Source: Oopsacas minuta
Lineage: Eukaryota; Porifera; Hexactinellida; Lyssacinosida; Leucopsacidae
DNA length: 46,014 nt
Reading direction: 5' to 3'
NCBI GenBank assembly: GCA_024704765.1
Contig: JAKMXF010000296.1
Span: 73,025-119,038 of the forward strand
Shown here: positions 1 through 12,197 of the stretch, one piece after another
How the letters are laid out: every line of letters begins with the position of its first letter
Position numbering within the stretch: position 1 is the first letter of the stretch
Notes under the pieces: generated by a model
The model's database searches: none
Told to the model about the DNA's origin: nothing
The model's input: the letters and a program-made list of their open reading frames with translations, nothing else
Program-made: the position numbers and the translations under genes

Positions 1-1798
1 AAGTCTCTAATTATAAATACGTTATAGTTTGCAGTTCAATGAACGGTAGGTCATTTCAACAAGAAATGTGGTCTCATAAGTTTATAAAAATGTACATTAA
101 ATAGTGTTAATAATATCAAAACATAAAACATTCAATTTCTGAACCTATAACTCACAAATTGGTTTAATTAAAATCGATAAAAAAATCAAAATATTTTTGA
201 ATGTGACAATGACGTCATTACTTTCACACCCAAAGACTTAGAAAAAATCTAGTTACGTCAATCGATTCCTTGGATACGATTCCCCATATGTCAATAATAT
301 AGTTTCATACGTTATCTAGTACCCTAATACCTACTTCCAGGTTTTAGCCATTTCGTGCCACTGTGTAGGCCGTCCTCGTTTTCAAAGTGAGAGAGCTTCG
401 CTCAATTACTCAAAACAAAATTGAAACTCCTCTCAAATCAAAACAAAAATGAAAGTCAGGCTTATAGCTAATTTATTCGAAAAGATCCCGGTTAACAGAA
501 ATCCGAAGAAATTTGTTAGCAATTTTTTGATCTTTGACCTAAAACCCTAGTTAGGTACCCAAATTTGATGAATTAATTTCAAATTAAATCTATGAAAAAG
601 AAGTTAGCAGCTAATTCAAATTAACAGAAGGTATTCACTTCAATCGTTTATTTGGCCGACTTTCCGTATAGCTAGAGAAAAACACTTGTTATTATTCGAA
701 AGTATAGCGTTGGTGGATTACGAAAATGTCATCAGAATTGTAAATATGTGTGATGACTTAGCATTGAGGTTTTGAAAACTTTTCCATTCGTGTCAACTAT
801 AATGTGTTATTTGACCGACTTCTCATTATTATTTTGATACAAATTTTCTTCTACATTCTATTAAGGGCTGGTGGATTATGTGTTTAAAATTTCTTTTAAA
901 ATATTATTACTTATTGAAATATTTTATTTTGAAAATTCAACGAAGAAGTTAGACTAGGGTCACTTCAGTCGTTAATTTGACTCACTTATACTTATCAGCT
1001 TTAAACGAAATTTGTATCATTGGATAGAGGAGAGTTGAACGTTTTAAGAGATAAATTTTGCTTTTTTAAACATTTACTTTTAGTTACGTTTTTGGTGAAA
1101 TTTTTAGCGTCACGACTCCCTTAAATTTACCCACCTAAAAGTCAGAATTCATTTCTGAAATTAAATATGCATACTTTAGTGATATGGACGTATATGAAAA
1201 TTAAATTTCATTAAAAATTTTAGCAACTCGCGGAGCTAGATTAATTCAAATTTTCAGTCGGGAATGAGAGTGATAGGGGATGAATCATATTCTTCATAAA
1301 GTAGGGTCATTTCAAACTCATGTTTCTTACCCTAAATCCGACTGAATTTCAATTATTTTTATGCTAATCGATATAGTTGAGACATAGACGTTTATAATAA
1401 TAGCGATATTTTCGTGAAACACAACAAATTATCACTAGCAACGGCCTGCAAAATCGATAAATTCTCAGTTTTTTTGTATATTACGAATTCTAACTTTGAG
1501 ATCAATTCTTGTAGTTATTTCTCTTCAGAACACCTTCAAATTTATTGATACCTTCTTTCGTATCTAATACCCCAATTTCCTTAAATACAATGTGTCGATG
1601 GAACTGTTTTTTTATTTGGTGGTAAATATTTTGAAGGGTTTGTTATCATTTAAAATCATGATACTCATCAGGAACTAGGTAATTAATTAATTTAATTAAC
1701 CAAAGTTAATCATTCCGTAATTTTCTATGGTTAGTTAAATTACTCACATATTTTTAGAATTACCAAGAGATATAATGTTAATGGTTAGCTTCATGGTC
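1..1798. other. AT-rich tract without recognisable gene
   Basis: I see no convincing coding region, repeat boundary or RNA gene here. The tract is uniformly AT-rich with short broken frames. It could be intergenic, or intronic sequence of the coiled-coil gene, since that gene must have upstream exons. Confidence 0.4.
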
Positions 1799-2544
1799 TC
1801 AACTTTTCGTTCTTTCGAGGCTTTGATTCACAATACGTCTGTTAGGGCTAAAATTTCTAACTCTATTTGGGGATCGATTTTCCAAAGGTCTATTCTTGTA
1901 GTAAACCCACAAGTGACACAAACTGTATTTAAAGTAGAACAACAACCCTTGTAATATACAATCTATTCTCAGAGGTGTTTTCTCTAGAAAATCCTCTTTG
2001 GAATGTACATCAAACCCCCTTGATTCAGGGGAACGGTTATAAGTGAGTTTTAGCATTACTATTGCTAATAACTTCTAGTATTATTACAGATGTGAGTAAG
2101 ACTCTAACTGAGTGTTCAGTATCAGTTTCATCATTTGGTAATCTAGATGTATTTACACTTGAATTCGAGTTACGAGACGATATGTTTCTTATTGTATTGG
2201 AATCATCTGCCTCTGATTTAACCGTGTATAATTATCACTTTGAAGGACGATTTCATTAATTGTATTGATAAAGAAATTCTGAAGAAATACTTTTTATTTC
2301 TTCAATACATCTGAAACTCTGTTGTGGGTAGATGCCGCAAAGTTCTATGGGTTGTCTAATGCTAGAAATATATCTGAATCTTTGCAACTCACTGGTGCTT
2401 GTTGTGTTGATTAGTGTTTTCATTTCATTAATGTCATCACAGGTGCTTGTAGCAATTGTTCTTTTGAGTGTAGTCCACGCTGTTAGTTTTGTAGTTAGTT
2501 GTGACAAAACCTGGTCATTGGTTAGTTTATCATCTGTTTGGTAA
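1799..2544 (-). other. Unrecognised open segments, minus strand
   Basis: Three minus-strand open segments follow one another in different frames: about 2507-2256, 2250-2060 and 2056-1799. The first is Thr/Ser-rich with hydrophilic composition and contains LTTKLTAWTTLKRT; the second reads SRNSNSSVNTSRLPNDE. No domain is recognised. They could be a decayed gene or a mobile-element fragment, or chance, because plus-strand frames of similar length overlap them. Kept only because the composition looks less random than the surroundings. Confidence 0.15.
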
Positions 2545-2766
2545 TAAATATGTCTGTTTAGGTGGAGATATTTTGACCTTTTTCATTAGTCGGGTATCGG
2601 AACAATGAAAGGAACTCGATACTAATCGTATTATCAGCTTACAATATGATTATTCTGGATACCTTGTTCGTATTTAATAGTTAGTTGAGGAACCAATTCC
2701 CCTTCCCCAGGAAACTAAGTTTAATGTAGAAAGTGAATAAGTTGTGAGTACATTGTTAGAGGTCAG

Positions 2767-3297
2767 CTCTGGAGCATGCTTGTCAAAAGGTCCTACATAG
2801 TCAGATCAGGTCAGGTCAGGTCAAGTCAAGTCAGGCCTCGAGATTAATCAGGTTATTTCCGGTCAATATCAGGTCAATTTCAGGTCAATATCAAGTCATT
2901 TAACAATCAATTGACCGCAATTAATCAACTAAGGAAAGGGGAAAACTAACACTAAGGGAAGGATGGACATACTCCCAGTTTTACCTCAGTATTTATTTGA
3001 CGAGAGCCTATTACATTCAAGATATATCATACTCGAAACAAATTGACCGTATTATGGAATTAATTCTATTCAATTTACGAGTTAATTAAGTGGAGGGATT
3101 AGCAAGGTAAGATTATCAAAGAAGAATGAATATACCTTAAATTCCCTGAAGCCTGAAAATGAACTGAATATACTCTGAAAGACCTGCAAATGACATGAAG
3201 TGACCTGATTCAGTTCAGGTCAGGTCGGGTCAGTTCAAGTCGCTCAATAATTTTGTCTGGTCAGATCATGACCTGACCTTTTAACAACCTGCTTTGG
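2767..3297. mobile_element. hAT-like non-autonomous element with GGTCA arrays
   Basis: Near the left end a run of GGTCA/AGTCA motifs starts at about 2805; near the right end the same motif occurs in both orientations (3186-3290). The outermost parts are inverted copies: the left end reads AGCATGCTTGTCAAAAGGTC and the right end, reversed, AGCAGGTTGTTAAAAGGTC. Terminal inverted repeats plus subterminal short motifs are typical of hAT elements, where the motifs bind transposase. I could not find a clean 8-bp target duplication, so the exact ends and the superfamily are inferred. There is no coding capacity inside. Confidence 0.5.
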
Positions 3298-3429
3298 AGT
3301 GGACTTTGAGAATGAAAGTTGTGAATCTGGAGAAATTATCTTGAAATCACAGAATGGAATAGTTTGTGCATTACTGATTCGAACCATAGAATGTTATTAG
3401 TCAGTAATTGAACGAATGAATTACTTCTA

Positions 3430-5030
3430 AGTTTCATGATTTAGACAATATGTGTGTTTTGAAGTTGGACTATTATCGGTGGAAAAAGTATGATCGCTAA
3501 AGATAAACAGTCCTTTCTTTCGAGCTAGAGCAGTGTACCAGTGCAAAATTGCAAAATGAGATTTTATCAATTCGAAAAGAGGAAATAGTAATGATATGAG
3601 GGGCGAGACTTGAACCTTGAGGGACCCCGAGGGAGAGTTTGAACCTGTGTTTTGCCAGATAGGTAGTACTGAATCCAAGAAACGGATGAGTCACTTATAC
3701 CTAAGTCCCTGCGTAGATGGTTGATGAAGATTTTATGATCGATGCTGTCGAACGCTGACCTAGATTAAGAAGAATGAGAATCTTTGCTTGTTCATATTTT
3801 AGCTTCAGCAATGTGTTGCCTTTACTGTGGCGTTAGCGGTAGACATATTGTGGTGTAGGGAAGAGGTAGTGTTGTTTAAGTGGGATGATTTGTGTTACTA
3901 CAGCTTTTTCGGCGACTATAGAAAGAAATCTCAGGTTACAAAGAGGACGATAGTCCGAGTGAACAGGCTCTGTATTTAGGCTTTATTTTTCGGAACGATG
4001 ACGGCTTGTTTCCATTACAGGGTGATGTGACCATATATATGTGATGTGCCGACGATATGCTTTAAGATCTAAGCAAGCAGATGGATTGATTATTTGAGAT
4101 GTTGGGATAAATCTAGATCACAGGTCTTAATCGGGGTTGAACCTATGAGATTTAATTGATTCTGAGAATTCAGTCGAATCAGAATGATGAGGTAGAGGGG
4201 TCTGATATTTCATTTTGAGAACGGTCTAAGCTTGACTGTAGAGTTGAGCTGATCATTACTTTGCTGACTTAGTAAAATTGACATCGCAACCCTGTTCATC
4301 AATGACGTAGTTGAATTTGAATCTTTCTGAATAACTTCGGGTGTTTTGGCTTAGAGGTGCGACGCCACTCGCTCTGTGCCTACTGGCCTGGATGGCTCAT
4401 TTGATAGTATTGTTCATCCAGAGACACGACGGATCTCCATTTGGCAGTGGCATGATGGCTATACATATTGTGCAGGATGGTGTTGTTGTTGTTGTTAAGA
4501 AGGTCTTCGTGGTTTTGAGGAGGATTCAAGCAAAGGTCAGAGATGCAAGATCATCGAAGAGATGAAGGTAGATTATTGGGGGACGATGAGTGACCACATG
4601 TTTAGTGGTTTTAAGAGCGCTAGTTTGCAAAAGATGGAGAAATGTTCTGAGAAAGATTGTCTGCGAAAGGATTCGTTACGATGATGTAATCAGAACATCA
4701 AGTGATGATGATGTAGAGTTTGTGGCCTTTACATGGATTGTTCTCTTTATATGCAAGGTAAGAGAGAAAGATTGCAAAGGCCATAGAAGGCCAAGAACTC
4801 AGATTAACATCTGTATAAATGTTGAAGTCTGATGTAATAATCAATGGCTTATGATCTTGTGAAGAGTGTAGTATTCTTCCATGAGTTTCGACATGGGGAC
4901 TTGAGTATGATGGTTGACTGAGGGAGGAATGGGCTTTGTCCTAAAGAATTCGAGGATTGGAAGTGAAGTTCCACCTCCAGCCAGGTGCATTCAAGCTTTC
5001 ATCAGCATCTCGTAGTGTTAATCATGTCTC
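3430..5030 (-). pseudogene. Decayed non-LTR (LINE) retrotransposon, EN and RT remnants
   Basis: On the minus strand, pieces of a LINE ORF2 lie in the expected order. About 4960-4600 holds an endonuclease-like stretch with PLIITSDFNIYTD, matching the GDFN motif of APE-type endonucleases with Gly changed to Ser. About 4040-3900 has WKQAVIVP, like the start of the reverse transcriptase. About 3775-3650 reads AFDSIDHKIFINHLRRD, which is RT motif A with its Asp, and then GVPQGSSLAPH, the conserved RT loop before the catalytic motif. The expected YADD region is corrupted (WYTALA). The frame changes many times and there are many stops, so this copy is dead. The clade (CR1/Jockey-like) is a guess. 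The long open plus-strand frames at 4341-4832 are shadows. Confidence 0.75.
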
Positions 5031-5819
5031 CAAAAATTGGATTGTCTGTTTTCATGGTAGAAACCTGAAATTTGAAAAGTTGATCCTTGATTGCATTCTT
5101 ACAATCTAGTTCCGCTGTTAATCAGTATTCAGCAGCGAGGCGGTTTTTACTAGGAACCACTCAACCATCCCTTATGTGAGGATTTTTCATCTGCTCTGAA
5201 GCAAGAAATATTCTTGATCTGAAAAGTAGTTAGATTGATTAAGAATTTTGAAGTGAAATCCGCCTTTGTCCGATTATTCCCTAAACCCCTTTATTGGGAT
5301 TTTTTCGTAAATTTCCCCAAAATATTATTTTCATTGCGTTAGAATTTATTTGATTTTATTGTTGATATTTTCACCGAAAGTTGGTGTAATTGATGGAATT
5401 GATTTCTAAAAAGTGGAAAAATACCAGCATTTCTCCCGTATTCCCCCCACTTTTTTACATTCGAATCCTCATTTATTTAATATTTATTTAATTCATCATT
5501 TTTTTCTCACTTTTATAGGGTTTTAGTTCATACTTCCAAAAATGTTATTAATTTCTATTAGTGAATCTCATTTTGGGTGAATTTGGAATTGATATTTATT
5601 GGATTTTTATCAAACCATGTTTTTACATAAATTCGAATTACGTAGGTGCAATTTATTTTTCTCTTTTGGATTCAATTCTTAATCAAACTGAGATGGCGAA
5701 GCTCTCTCAAAATAAAAGGACTCCCAGGCCTTGAAACCATGGCAACGCTCGACAAACGTAAATGGAACTAAAGGACGCCATTATGACTCAGCAATGTACA
5801 AATTACTTCTATTAGAGTA
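5031..5819. other. Non-coding tract with dispersed repeat segment
   Basis: No gene is seen. Bases 5236-5410 resemble 31690-31830 (shared TTTCCCCAAAATAT-type stretch, then GTTAGAATTT...TTGATTGTTGATATTT), so it contains a diverged copy of an interspersed repeat also seen near 26560. Confidence 0.4.
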
Positions 5820-6066
5820 CACTGCCTGGCCAAAAGTATTGGGACACTGTTTACAACTTGTGCACAAGTGGCATTAGATGAGAATATGTTGAAAGATTCT
5901 ATGGATATTCCAAAAAGTAGAACAATAGCTTGTTATCATTCGTTTTACGATATATTTATGTTCAACATTTTTTGTAATCATCTTTAGCTTATACAACTAT
6001 GGTAGAATACCCTTTGTTTCAGGTATTAATTGTGGCAGGGTGTTCCAAACTTTTGGCCAGGCAGTG
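5820..6066. mobile_element. Tc1/mariner-type MITE, 247 bp
   Basis: Both ends carry the inverted repeat CACTGCCTGGCCAAAAGT, with looser similarity further in. The element is flanked by TA on each side (5818-5819 and 6067-6068), the duplication of the Tc1/mariner superfamily. It has no coding capacity. It sits only 134 bp upstream of the exon at 6201, in the preceding intron. Confidence 0.85.
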
Positions 6067-6200
6067 TATAGTGTGGTTTATTTTTGTTTCAATTCTAGTT
6101 CATAGTTCGAATTATTTAAGTTGATGCTAAACCACGTTTTAATTATTAGTTTGTCCTTGAACTAGCCTTATTCATCTTATGATTGTATTTTCTTTTATAG

Positions 6201-6584
6201 GAATTACTAATTTCCCACAATTATCTGGATATCGAGAAGATTTTATAGATTTGGAGAAAGAATTAGTTCAAAATAGAAGGGCTCTAACAGAGTCTGATGA
6301 AACGATTTCTCATTTGACTGACCTAAACAAAGAATTACAACGAAGGCTGAATAAATTTGACAAGAGATCATCGGGTACTAAAGAGAAAATTGATGAGCTT
6401 TTCTTTCAGTTCAACCAGAAAGTAGATACATTAGACAAATTGACCATTGAATATAATAATGTCCTAGAGCAAAACAACCAGCAAGAACTTAAATGCAAAG
6501 ATTTTCAATGTTATATTGCGAAATTGGAGAACGAAGTTAGTGCTCTCGATTCTAAATATGTTACTCTAACCCATACTAATATTG
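6201..6584 (+). CDS. Coiled-coil protein, exon (internal)
   Basis: This is a 384-nt internal exon (128 codons) of a protein of unknown function. A pyrimidine-rich acceptor (TTTTCTTTTATAG) precedes 6201 and a GTTAGT donor follows 6584. Both junctions are in phase 1. The ATG at 6179 lies in the intron and is not the start. The peptide is rich in Leu, Glu, Lys, Gln and Asn, with heptad-like spacing through most of its length (for example LEKELVQNRRALTESDETIS and LDKLTIEYNNVLEQNNQQEL), so it should form an alpha-helical coiled coil. It joins in frame to the exon at 19882. Proteins of this kind are often golgins, centrosomal or motor-tail proteins, but nothing identifies the family here. Upstream exons are not recognised in the window. 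Confidence 0.75.
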
Positions 6585-6699
6585 GTTAGTTAATTGTTCT
6601 TATTTTTAATCAACAATTTGAATTCTGAATATGAAAAGACAACCGTTGTTACAATAATGCTAAGTAAATTATTTTTATTGGAAATTTCTTTGAAGCATG

Positions 6700-7090
6700 A
6701 TGTCGTATAGTCGGGGGGCAGATTCCCCGAAAATGGTGGTTTTGCTCAATCCAAACTATAAGGTTGAAACTTGATTTTTATAGACCAGGCTATATTGTAA
6801 GCATACTTTCAGAATGTCCAGCCATCCCAATTTTGCTTCAAATTCCGAATCCCGATGCAACTACGGTCGGGATAGAAAATCAATTTTTACTGTGCCGATC
6901 CGACTATATCTATAGTATAGTGGCTCAGACCAGTGGTACTCTAACTGTGGTCCGCAATGGGGTAGCCAGAGCTTTTGTGATGCACGGGCCTGCATCCATG
7001 GCCCAAGATCTAAGGGATCTAAGTGTTTGTTGGGCTAAAGTTTTGAGAGAAATGAATACTCTATGGGCCGACTATACTATAGCATAGTGC
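6700..7090. repeat. Possible MITE with repeated TATAGTCGG motif
   Basis: TATAGTCGG occurs at about 6707 and its reverse complement CCGACTATA at about 6901 and 7069, next to TATAGTATAG-type stretches. The segment is noticeably more GC-rich than its flanks and carries a 107-codon frame (6764-7087) with no recognised domain, which I do not call a gene. The inverted motif suggests a small inverted-repeat element; target duplications were not found. Confidence 0.3.
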
Positions 7091-9362
7091 CCAGTTCTGA
7101 AATGAGCGGTTCTGTTGTTTTTGTATGTGTTTTATGTGTACACTCCCCTGGCCACACCATTTGCATTTCAGAGCTCAAAGTTATACTCAAAATTACAGAT
7201 AATCTACTGACTGTAGATTTAAGTTAAAAATTTCCTACGGCACATTACGACACAATTATCACACTTTTGACCATTTATGCCACCAGCAAAATTTATCCGT
7301 AATTTCTTGAACAAAACATTCTTAAGAATCACAAAAGAATTTTTCAGATAAAAGCTCTTGAAATCATTCTTTTTTTCCCACAAATTAAAGAAAAAGACGC
7401 CACGGTAATAATTCTATTGTTCTTGGATGTTAAATATTTATTAATTAACAATTGGTTCTTCTAGTGCTGTATATATGGATTCATTGAATATCTAAGTTTA
7501 ACATTAGCTCCAATTTTTATAATTTTTATTAATACAATAAATTTCAAATTAACAATGGATGATTTTAAAGATATGTATTTACCCGATTATATTACCTTTG
7601 AATAATCGTAGAAGAATGTTATAAACAGCAAAAGTGGGTATTTCAATTCACTGATTCCGATTTTCACGCTCTTGAATTGTACCGATCATATCTCCTCCAG
7701 TATTCCCGCCTATTAATAATATTTACTCAACCGATTATTACTGTAAACACAAATTCAACTTTATTTGACCTGGATCATCATATTTAATTGTAAATATATT
7801 GATTGATGGATTATAAATCCGAGCGGAGCGAGAAAACAATTTAAATTTCAAGCTGTACTGACAGCTTAGTCTATTAATTTAATTTGTTTAAAAAGTGGCA
7901 CTTTTAATTGGCATTTACATAAACAATAGTTAAGATGAGCATCATAATGTACTTTTCATATGTAGTAAATCTACACTGTATATTTCAAAAATGTGATTAC
8001 ATTTCCCTAGCATATATGAGAATATAGCTATGACTTAATCGCAGGTACTTGTTTGTATTTCTTATCTATTGGTCAAAAAATGGCATAATATTTCAGCTTA
8101 AACCCGATAAGATCTATTAATTGATTAAACTTACAAAGTATGTTGTAGTAAGAATCCATTTTAAATTCAGTGCACTCCATGCTATCGTCAGATAGGAAAT
8201 TTTCCAAAATATGTTTCATCCTTATCGAGAAATTCCTTTCATAAAATGTAAAGAAATATATCTGTCCGCCTCCGCTGAGTATTGAAAATATTATGAGAGT
8301 ACGTCTTGTTTAAATTGTTTAAATTCTAATTCCTTTGGTAATAAATACTATCATCATTATTTCCTACTAAATTGAGAATGGAGAATCAGAAATCATTTTG
8401 ATTCGTTTTTTAAATATTGCCTAATACGCCATATTGGCAGACTGTGTGTTTGTTCTACACATACATATTGAACCAGATAAAAATTTAGCTAATCGAACAA
8501 TTACGAAGTATCATGAAAAATTAAATTCTGAATTCAGATTTAAATTCTACTAAGTGGGTCACTTTTCAATTATGCCATTTATTCCACCAGTGCCATAGGT
8601 GGCAGGGAAATATACACCATTTAAAGGATACAATATTTGTTTGTCCAAGCAGAATATTATATTAGACTAAAATACTATTTTATGATATTATTGTACGGCC
8701 ATACACCAGTGTGCACATGTGTGAACTAATAGGATAGTGTACAGGGCTATACAGTATTAAGTGGTGTAGACACATGGCCGCGTCCGTAGGGTAGGAGGAA
8801 GTCTGGTTGGTCAGGTTTCAACTGGATCAATATTTATCTCCTTTGTACTCCCCATGCACGTATGCACCATTGTAGGTCTAATTAATCCATTTGTATCTCC
8901 GAACTGATAAGTATGTAAGCACTGATCACATTAATATGTTAGATTATATGTATCGGATACGCTTTTCATAAGGAACAGAAAATAATGGACCATTTGTGTA
9001 TGAAAACGGGGAAATTTGATAATGTATACAAAATTTTATTGCAATCTCTACTTCTATTGATGATCAATTCTTAATAATTTGTAGAGCTTCCTGACAAAAA
9101 TTACTTAATAGCCTAATACAATTCATCACTGCACTCACCACAGTGCACCTGCACACCACCATAAAAATACCTTGCTACGCCACTGTGTGTATGCGATGTC
9201 GGCTATTTACTACAAATTGGTTATCCTGATTTAAGATAACTTTCACGATTATCGAGTTGTACTTGAATATTCATAAATATATGTCATTCATATCTCCTAT
9301 AACTCAGGAATGAACCAAATTTGCATACCAGCTTTTATATTTTTTACTTAAGTAGTATCTAG
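7091..9362. other. AT-rich intronic tract without gene
   Basis: No coding region is recognised. A slightly GC-rich patch at 8690-8820 has short palindromes. At about 9164-9186 the sequence CTTGCTACGCCACTG resembles the right end of hAT MITEs, but no matching left end or duplication was found. Confidence 0.4.
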
Positions 9363-9527
9363 ACTGTAAGCATTGGATTTTATACCACACCCCTTTGGAC
9401 AGGCAAAATTGTCGTTATACCCAATTTACCTCTAAATCCGATGTAGTTTCATATACTGTTGCGGATTTCTGGACAAACAATGGTCGTTATATATGATTTG
9501 TCTTGTTGTTCAATACAATGTTTTCTG
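9363..9527. mobile_element. Decayed copy of the CAGTAAACATTGG MITE family
   Basis: The segment starts CTGTAAGCATTGGATTT, continues CCCCTTTGGACAGGCAAAAT and GTCGTTATA, and ends GATTTGTC...CAATGTTTTCTGTA. This is the same order of sequences as the element at 15269-15909, at lower identity and shortened. It is one of three copies in the window. Confidence 0.6.
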
Positions 9528-11079
9528 TAGATCTTTTTGTATCCACTTGTAATTGAAAGATGCAACATTTAACGTTCTACAATGCATCAACAAATAACAT
9601 ATTTTACCAGATTAATGTATATGGACAAATATTTTGACACATTCCTAAAATATCTTTCCATATAGAGTGTAATAATTTGTTGTTCTAAATATTTTTAATA
9701 CATATATTAGGGAAAAAATGAGCCTATTCAGAGTATGTACATCACAGTGGAATTAGGAGGTGGACTTTATATTGTATTGATATTTAGTTTAGTCTCATCA
9801 AGAATTCATTGTGGGGACTGAGGCTGAAGCCTCATTAGCCTCAATGATAATTCGCCACCTCATCTGATCCCTAAGCTCTTTTGAGAGTACTGAAGGTTAA
9901 GTGGTTTATGAATTCGTTTTCTGGCTGCTTAACAAGTATTAACTCCAATTGTTTACTTGGGTTTAGTCACAGGGTTCTTAGAATGAGTGTAAAATTATGG
10001 CGCATTAATTTTGCTTATTCCTAACTACTTGCTTTAAATTTTCATCTAACAGAATGCCATTTACTCGTCTTAGGAATATCTTGTCAATAGACTAAAATGT
10101 TGGCTAGTTGCAAACCGTAAATTTTAGGCTCTCTTCGCTTGCGACTCCCCCTCTGTATCATGTTATATTCCCTTAATCTCATCGATATACATTATGTTAT
10201 TTTATGGACTGAAGTTGCGTGAGATGTAACGCTTTGTATGTACACTCATTATGAGTATGACAAAAGTTTATGAAATGTTTGTTTAAGTTGAAACCAAACC
10301 TATGTAATATATTTGATTAACACATTGTGCAAATGGATACAACGTATTCATATACACAACGAAGCAATGAACATACATTATCAATGGAAAACATTCCAGA
10401 AAATCATTACGCGTATTACTCAGTTTAGTAAATCCAGATTCGAAGTGAACTGACATTAGAGAGGCAACTTCGTTCAGTGGATTTGGCCCTTGACCGACTG
10501 GAAAGCTTACAGCTCCCAAAACACACAGTTGGAAATTCCTGGACGGTTGACACTGTAGGCTACCTAATTCTGCTGTAAGTGCCCCCAACCTTTGAAAAAT
10601 ATTTCAGAAGATTCGCCTATGGTCTAAAATGAATTCTTAATACACTTTATTATATAGATTTCATCAATTATTAGAGACATTGCCGTCGGAAGTGGGGCGA
10701 CTGAGCGGCCTTATCCGCCCCACTTTTGTATGAAATAATAGTATTAGTTCTATGGGCCTGGAGTCAGCTTAGCCGCCCCACTTTATATTACTAAGGTCTA
10801 ACATGGGCCGTCCCAAATTCAATGTTGCTTCTTACGGCTCTGAATAGTTCTGATGTACATTTAGCAACAAATATATTTCTAATTGTAGCCTTCTCTTAGA
10901 GGTAGAAGAATCAAATAAAATAAGATCAAACCAAAACATTCAAACTCTTAAGCAATCATCAAATCCAAGTCAAATATTTTTAAATTCCATCATATCCAGG
11001 GCCGCCGCCATCGTGGATGTCCGCACACCCACTAGTACGAATTAATTTAGCATTATGTTCCTACCACTCTAGCAGAGCT
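9528..11079. other. Intronic tract; GC-rich palindromic patch at 10680-10860
   Basis: No gene is recognised. A 101-codon minus-strand frame at 10283-10588 has no known domain. Around 10685-10800, AGTGGGGCG and CGCCCCACTT occur as inverted copies, suggesting a small GC-rich fold-back repeat. Confidence 0.35.
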
Positions 11080-12077
11080 AGCTCTACCAGCAGTCTACCA
11101 GCAGACAGCCAAGGGAGAACAGTTCTTACTCTACGACTCTGGTGCAGGCGATGTACACAGATTCCTCATCTTCGGGACACAACACAACCTCAGAATGCTA
11201 CGGCGAAGCAAGATCTGGCTAGCTGATGGCAGCCTCAAGACGGCACATCCCCTCTTCGCCCAGGTGTATGTGGTGCATGGACTCCATGGAGGAGATGATC
11301 CTATGAAGACGGGTCATCTGTTACCGAGCCTGTTCGTGCTACTGCCCAACAAGACGGAGGTTGCCTACCTGAAGATGTGGGAACAGATCCCCCTACTGTG
11401 TCCACTTGCCCAGCCTCAACAGATGCTCCTGGACTTTGAGAAGGGGGTGATTACCAGCTTTGAGCATGTCTGGCCTAACACAGTAGTGAAGTGCTGCTTC
11501 TTCCACCTCACACAGAATATCTGGCGACATGTGCAGTCTGCCTACACACATGACGAAGAGTTGGCTATGCGCATCCGGAGGATACCAGCCCTTGCTTTTG
11601 CCCGACCAGCAGGCGTACCCGATCTGTTTGATCAAGTGGCAATGGACCTCCCACTACGCCTGAGATAGGCGAACTAGTCGACTACTTTGAGAGGACGTAT
11701 ATCGGCCGCACACTTGCCACCGGATACCATGTAGCGGCGACGTACCCTATTCACCTGTGGAACAATCACATCGGCACGCCCTTAGGACTCCCCCGTATAA
11801 CCAACGCCGTAGAGGATGGCACCGCAGCTTCAATGCCACTGTCGGCTGCCATCACCCTACCATATGGAAGTTCATCCTCTCCCTCAAGCGTGAGCAGGGC
11901 CTAGTGGAGGTGCGGCATACTAACTACCTCGTTGGCAAGCCACCAACCAAGCGGAGGCGGTCCCAACAGAGTGAGGAAGCGTTGAAGATTCTAGTTCGTG
12001 AATATTATTCTCCAGGTCGTTCTAAAATGGAGTTCTTGCAGGGTGTAGCACATCATTTCAGTCTGGGAGCGGATTAA
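11080..12077 (+). pseudogene. MULE-type transposase fragment, broken
   Basis: The translated segment matches the central domain of MULE (Mutator-like) transposases. Recognisable pieces in order are FLLYDSGAGD; WLADGSLKTAHPLFAQVY with the first acidic residue; LPSLFVLLPNKTE; LLDFEKGVITSFEHVWP with the second acidic residue; VKCCFFHLTQNIWRHVQ, the Cys/His stretch; and, after two frameshifts (about 11640 and 11790), YPIHLWNNH and GWHRSFNATVGCHHPTIWKF. The C-terminal part runs to a stop at 12077. The coding part is about half G+C while its neighbours are roughly one third, so it differs strongly in composition. No TIR pair or 9-bp duplication was found and the N-terminal zinc finger region is missing. 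It is a truncated, frameshifted relic in the intron. Confidence 0.85.
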
Positions 12078-12197
12078 CATGTTAATCTAAAGGATTATCT
12101 CTAATCAATGTATCTGAGCCAACTTCACACTCGTTTTAATTTGGGGCGTACAGAGATTACAATAGGTGGTAGGGCCAACTTTAATTGACTATATCAT

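Noticed and set aside
4341-4832. Two plus-strand frames of 74 and 80 codons
   Set aside because: They lie opposite the LINE endonuclease/RT remnants, which explain the sequence on the minus strand.
360-5720. Inverted pair GAGAGAGCTTCGC (about 390) and GCGAAGCTCTCTC (about 5700) as ends of a 5.3 kb element
   Set aside because: A 13-base match is expected by chance in a window this size, and the flanking similarity and target duplication are unconvincing.
6764-7087. 107-codon plus-strand frame as a gene or exon
   Set aside because: No domain, no matching splice phase, and it overlaps a likely repeat with inverted TATAGTCGG motifs.
8570-9190. hAT MITE between CAGTGCCATAGGTGG and CTTGCTACGCCACTG
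   Set aside because: The inner sequences diverge and the flanking octamers (TATTCCAC, TGTGTATG) do not match.
10283-10588. 101-codon minus-strand frame
   Set aside because: No recognisable motif and nothing supporting transcription; it lies in the intron of the coiled-coil gene.
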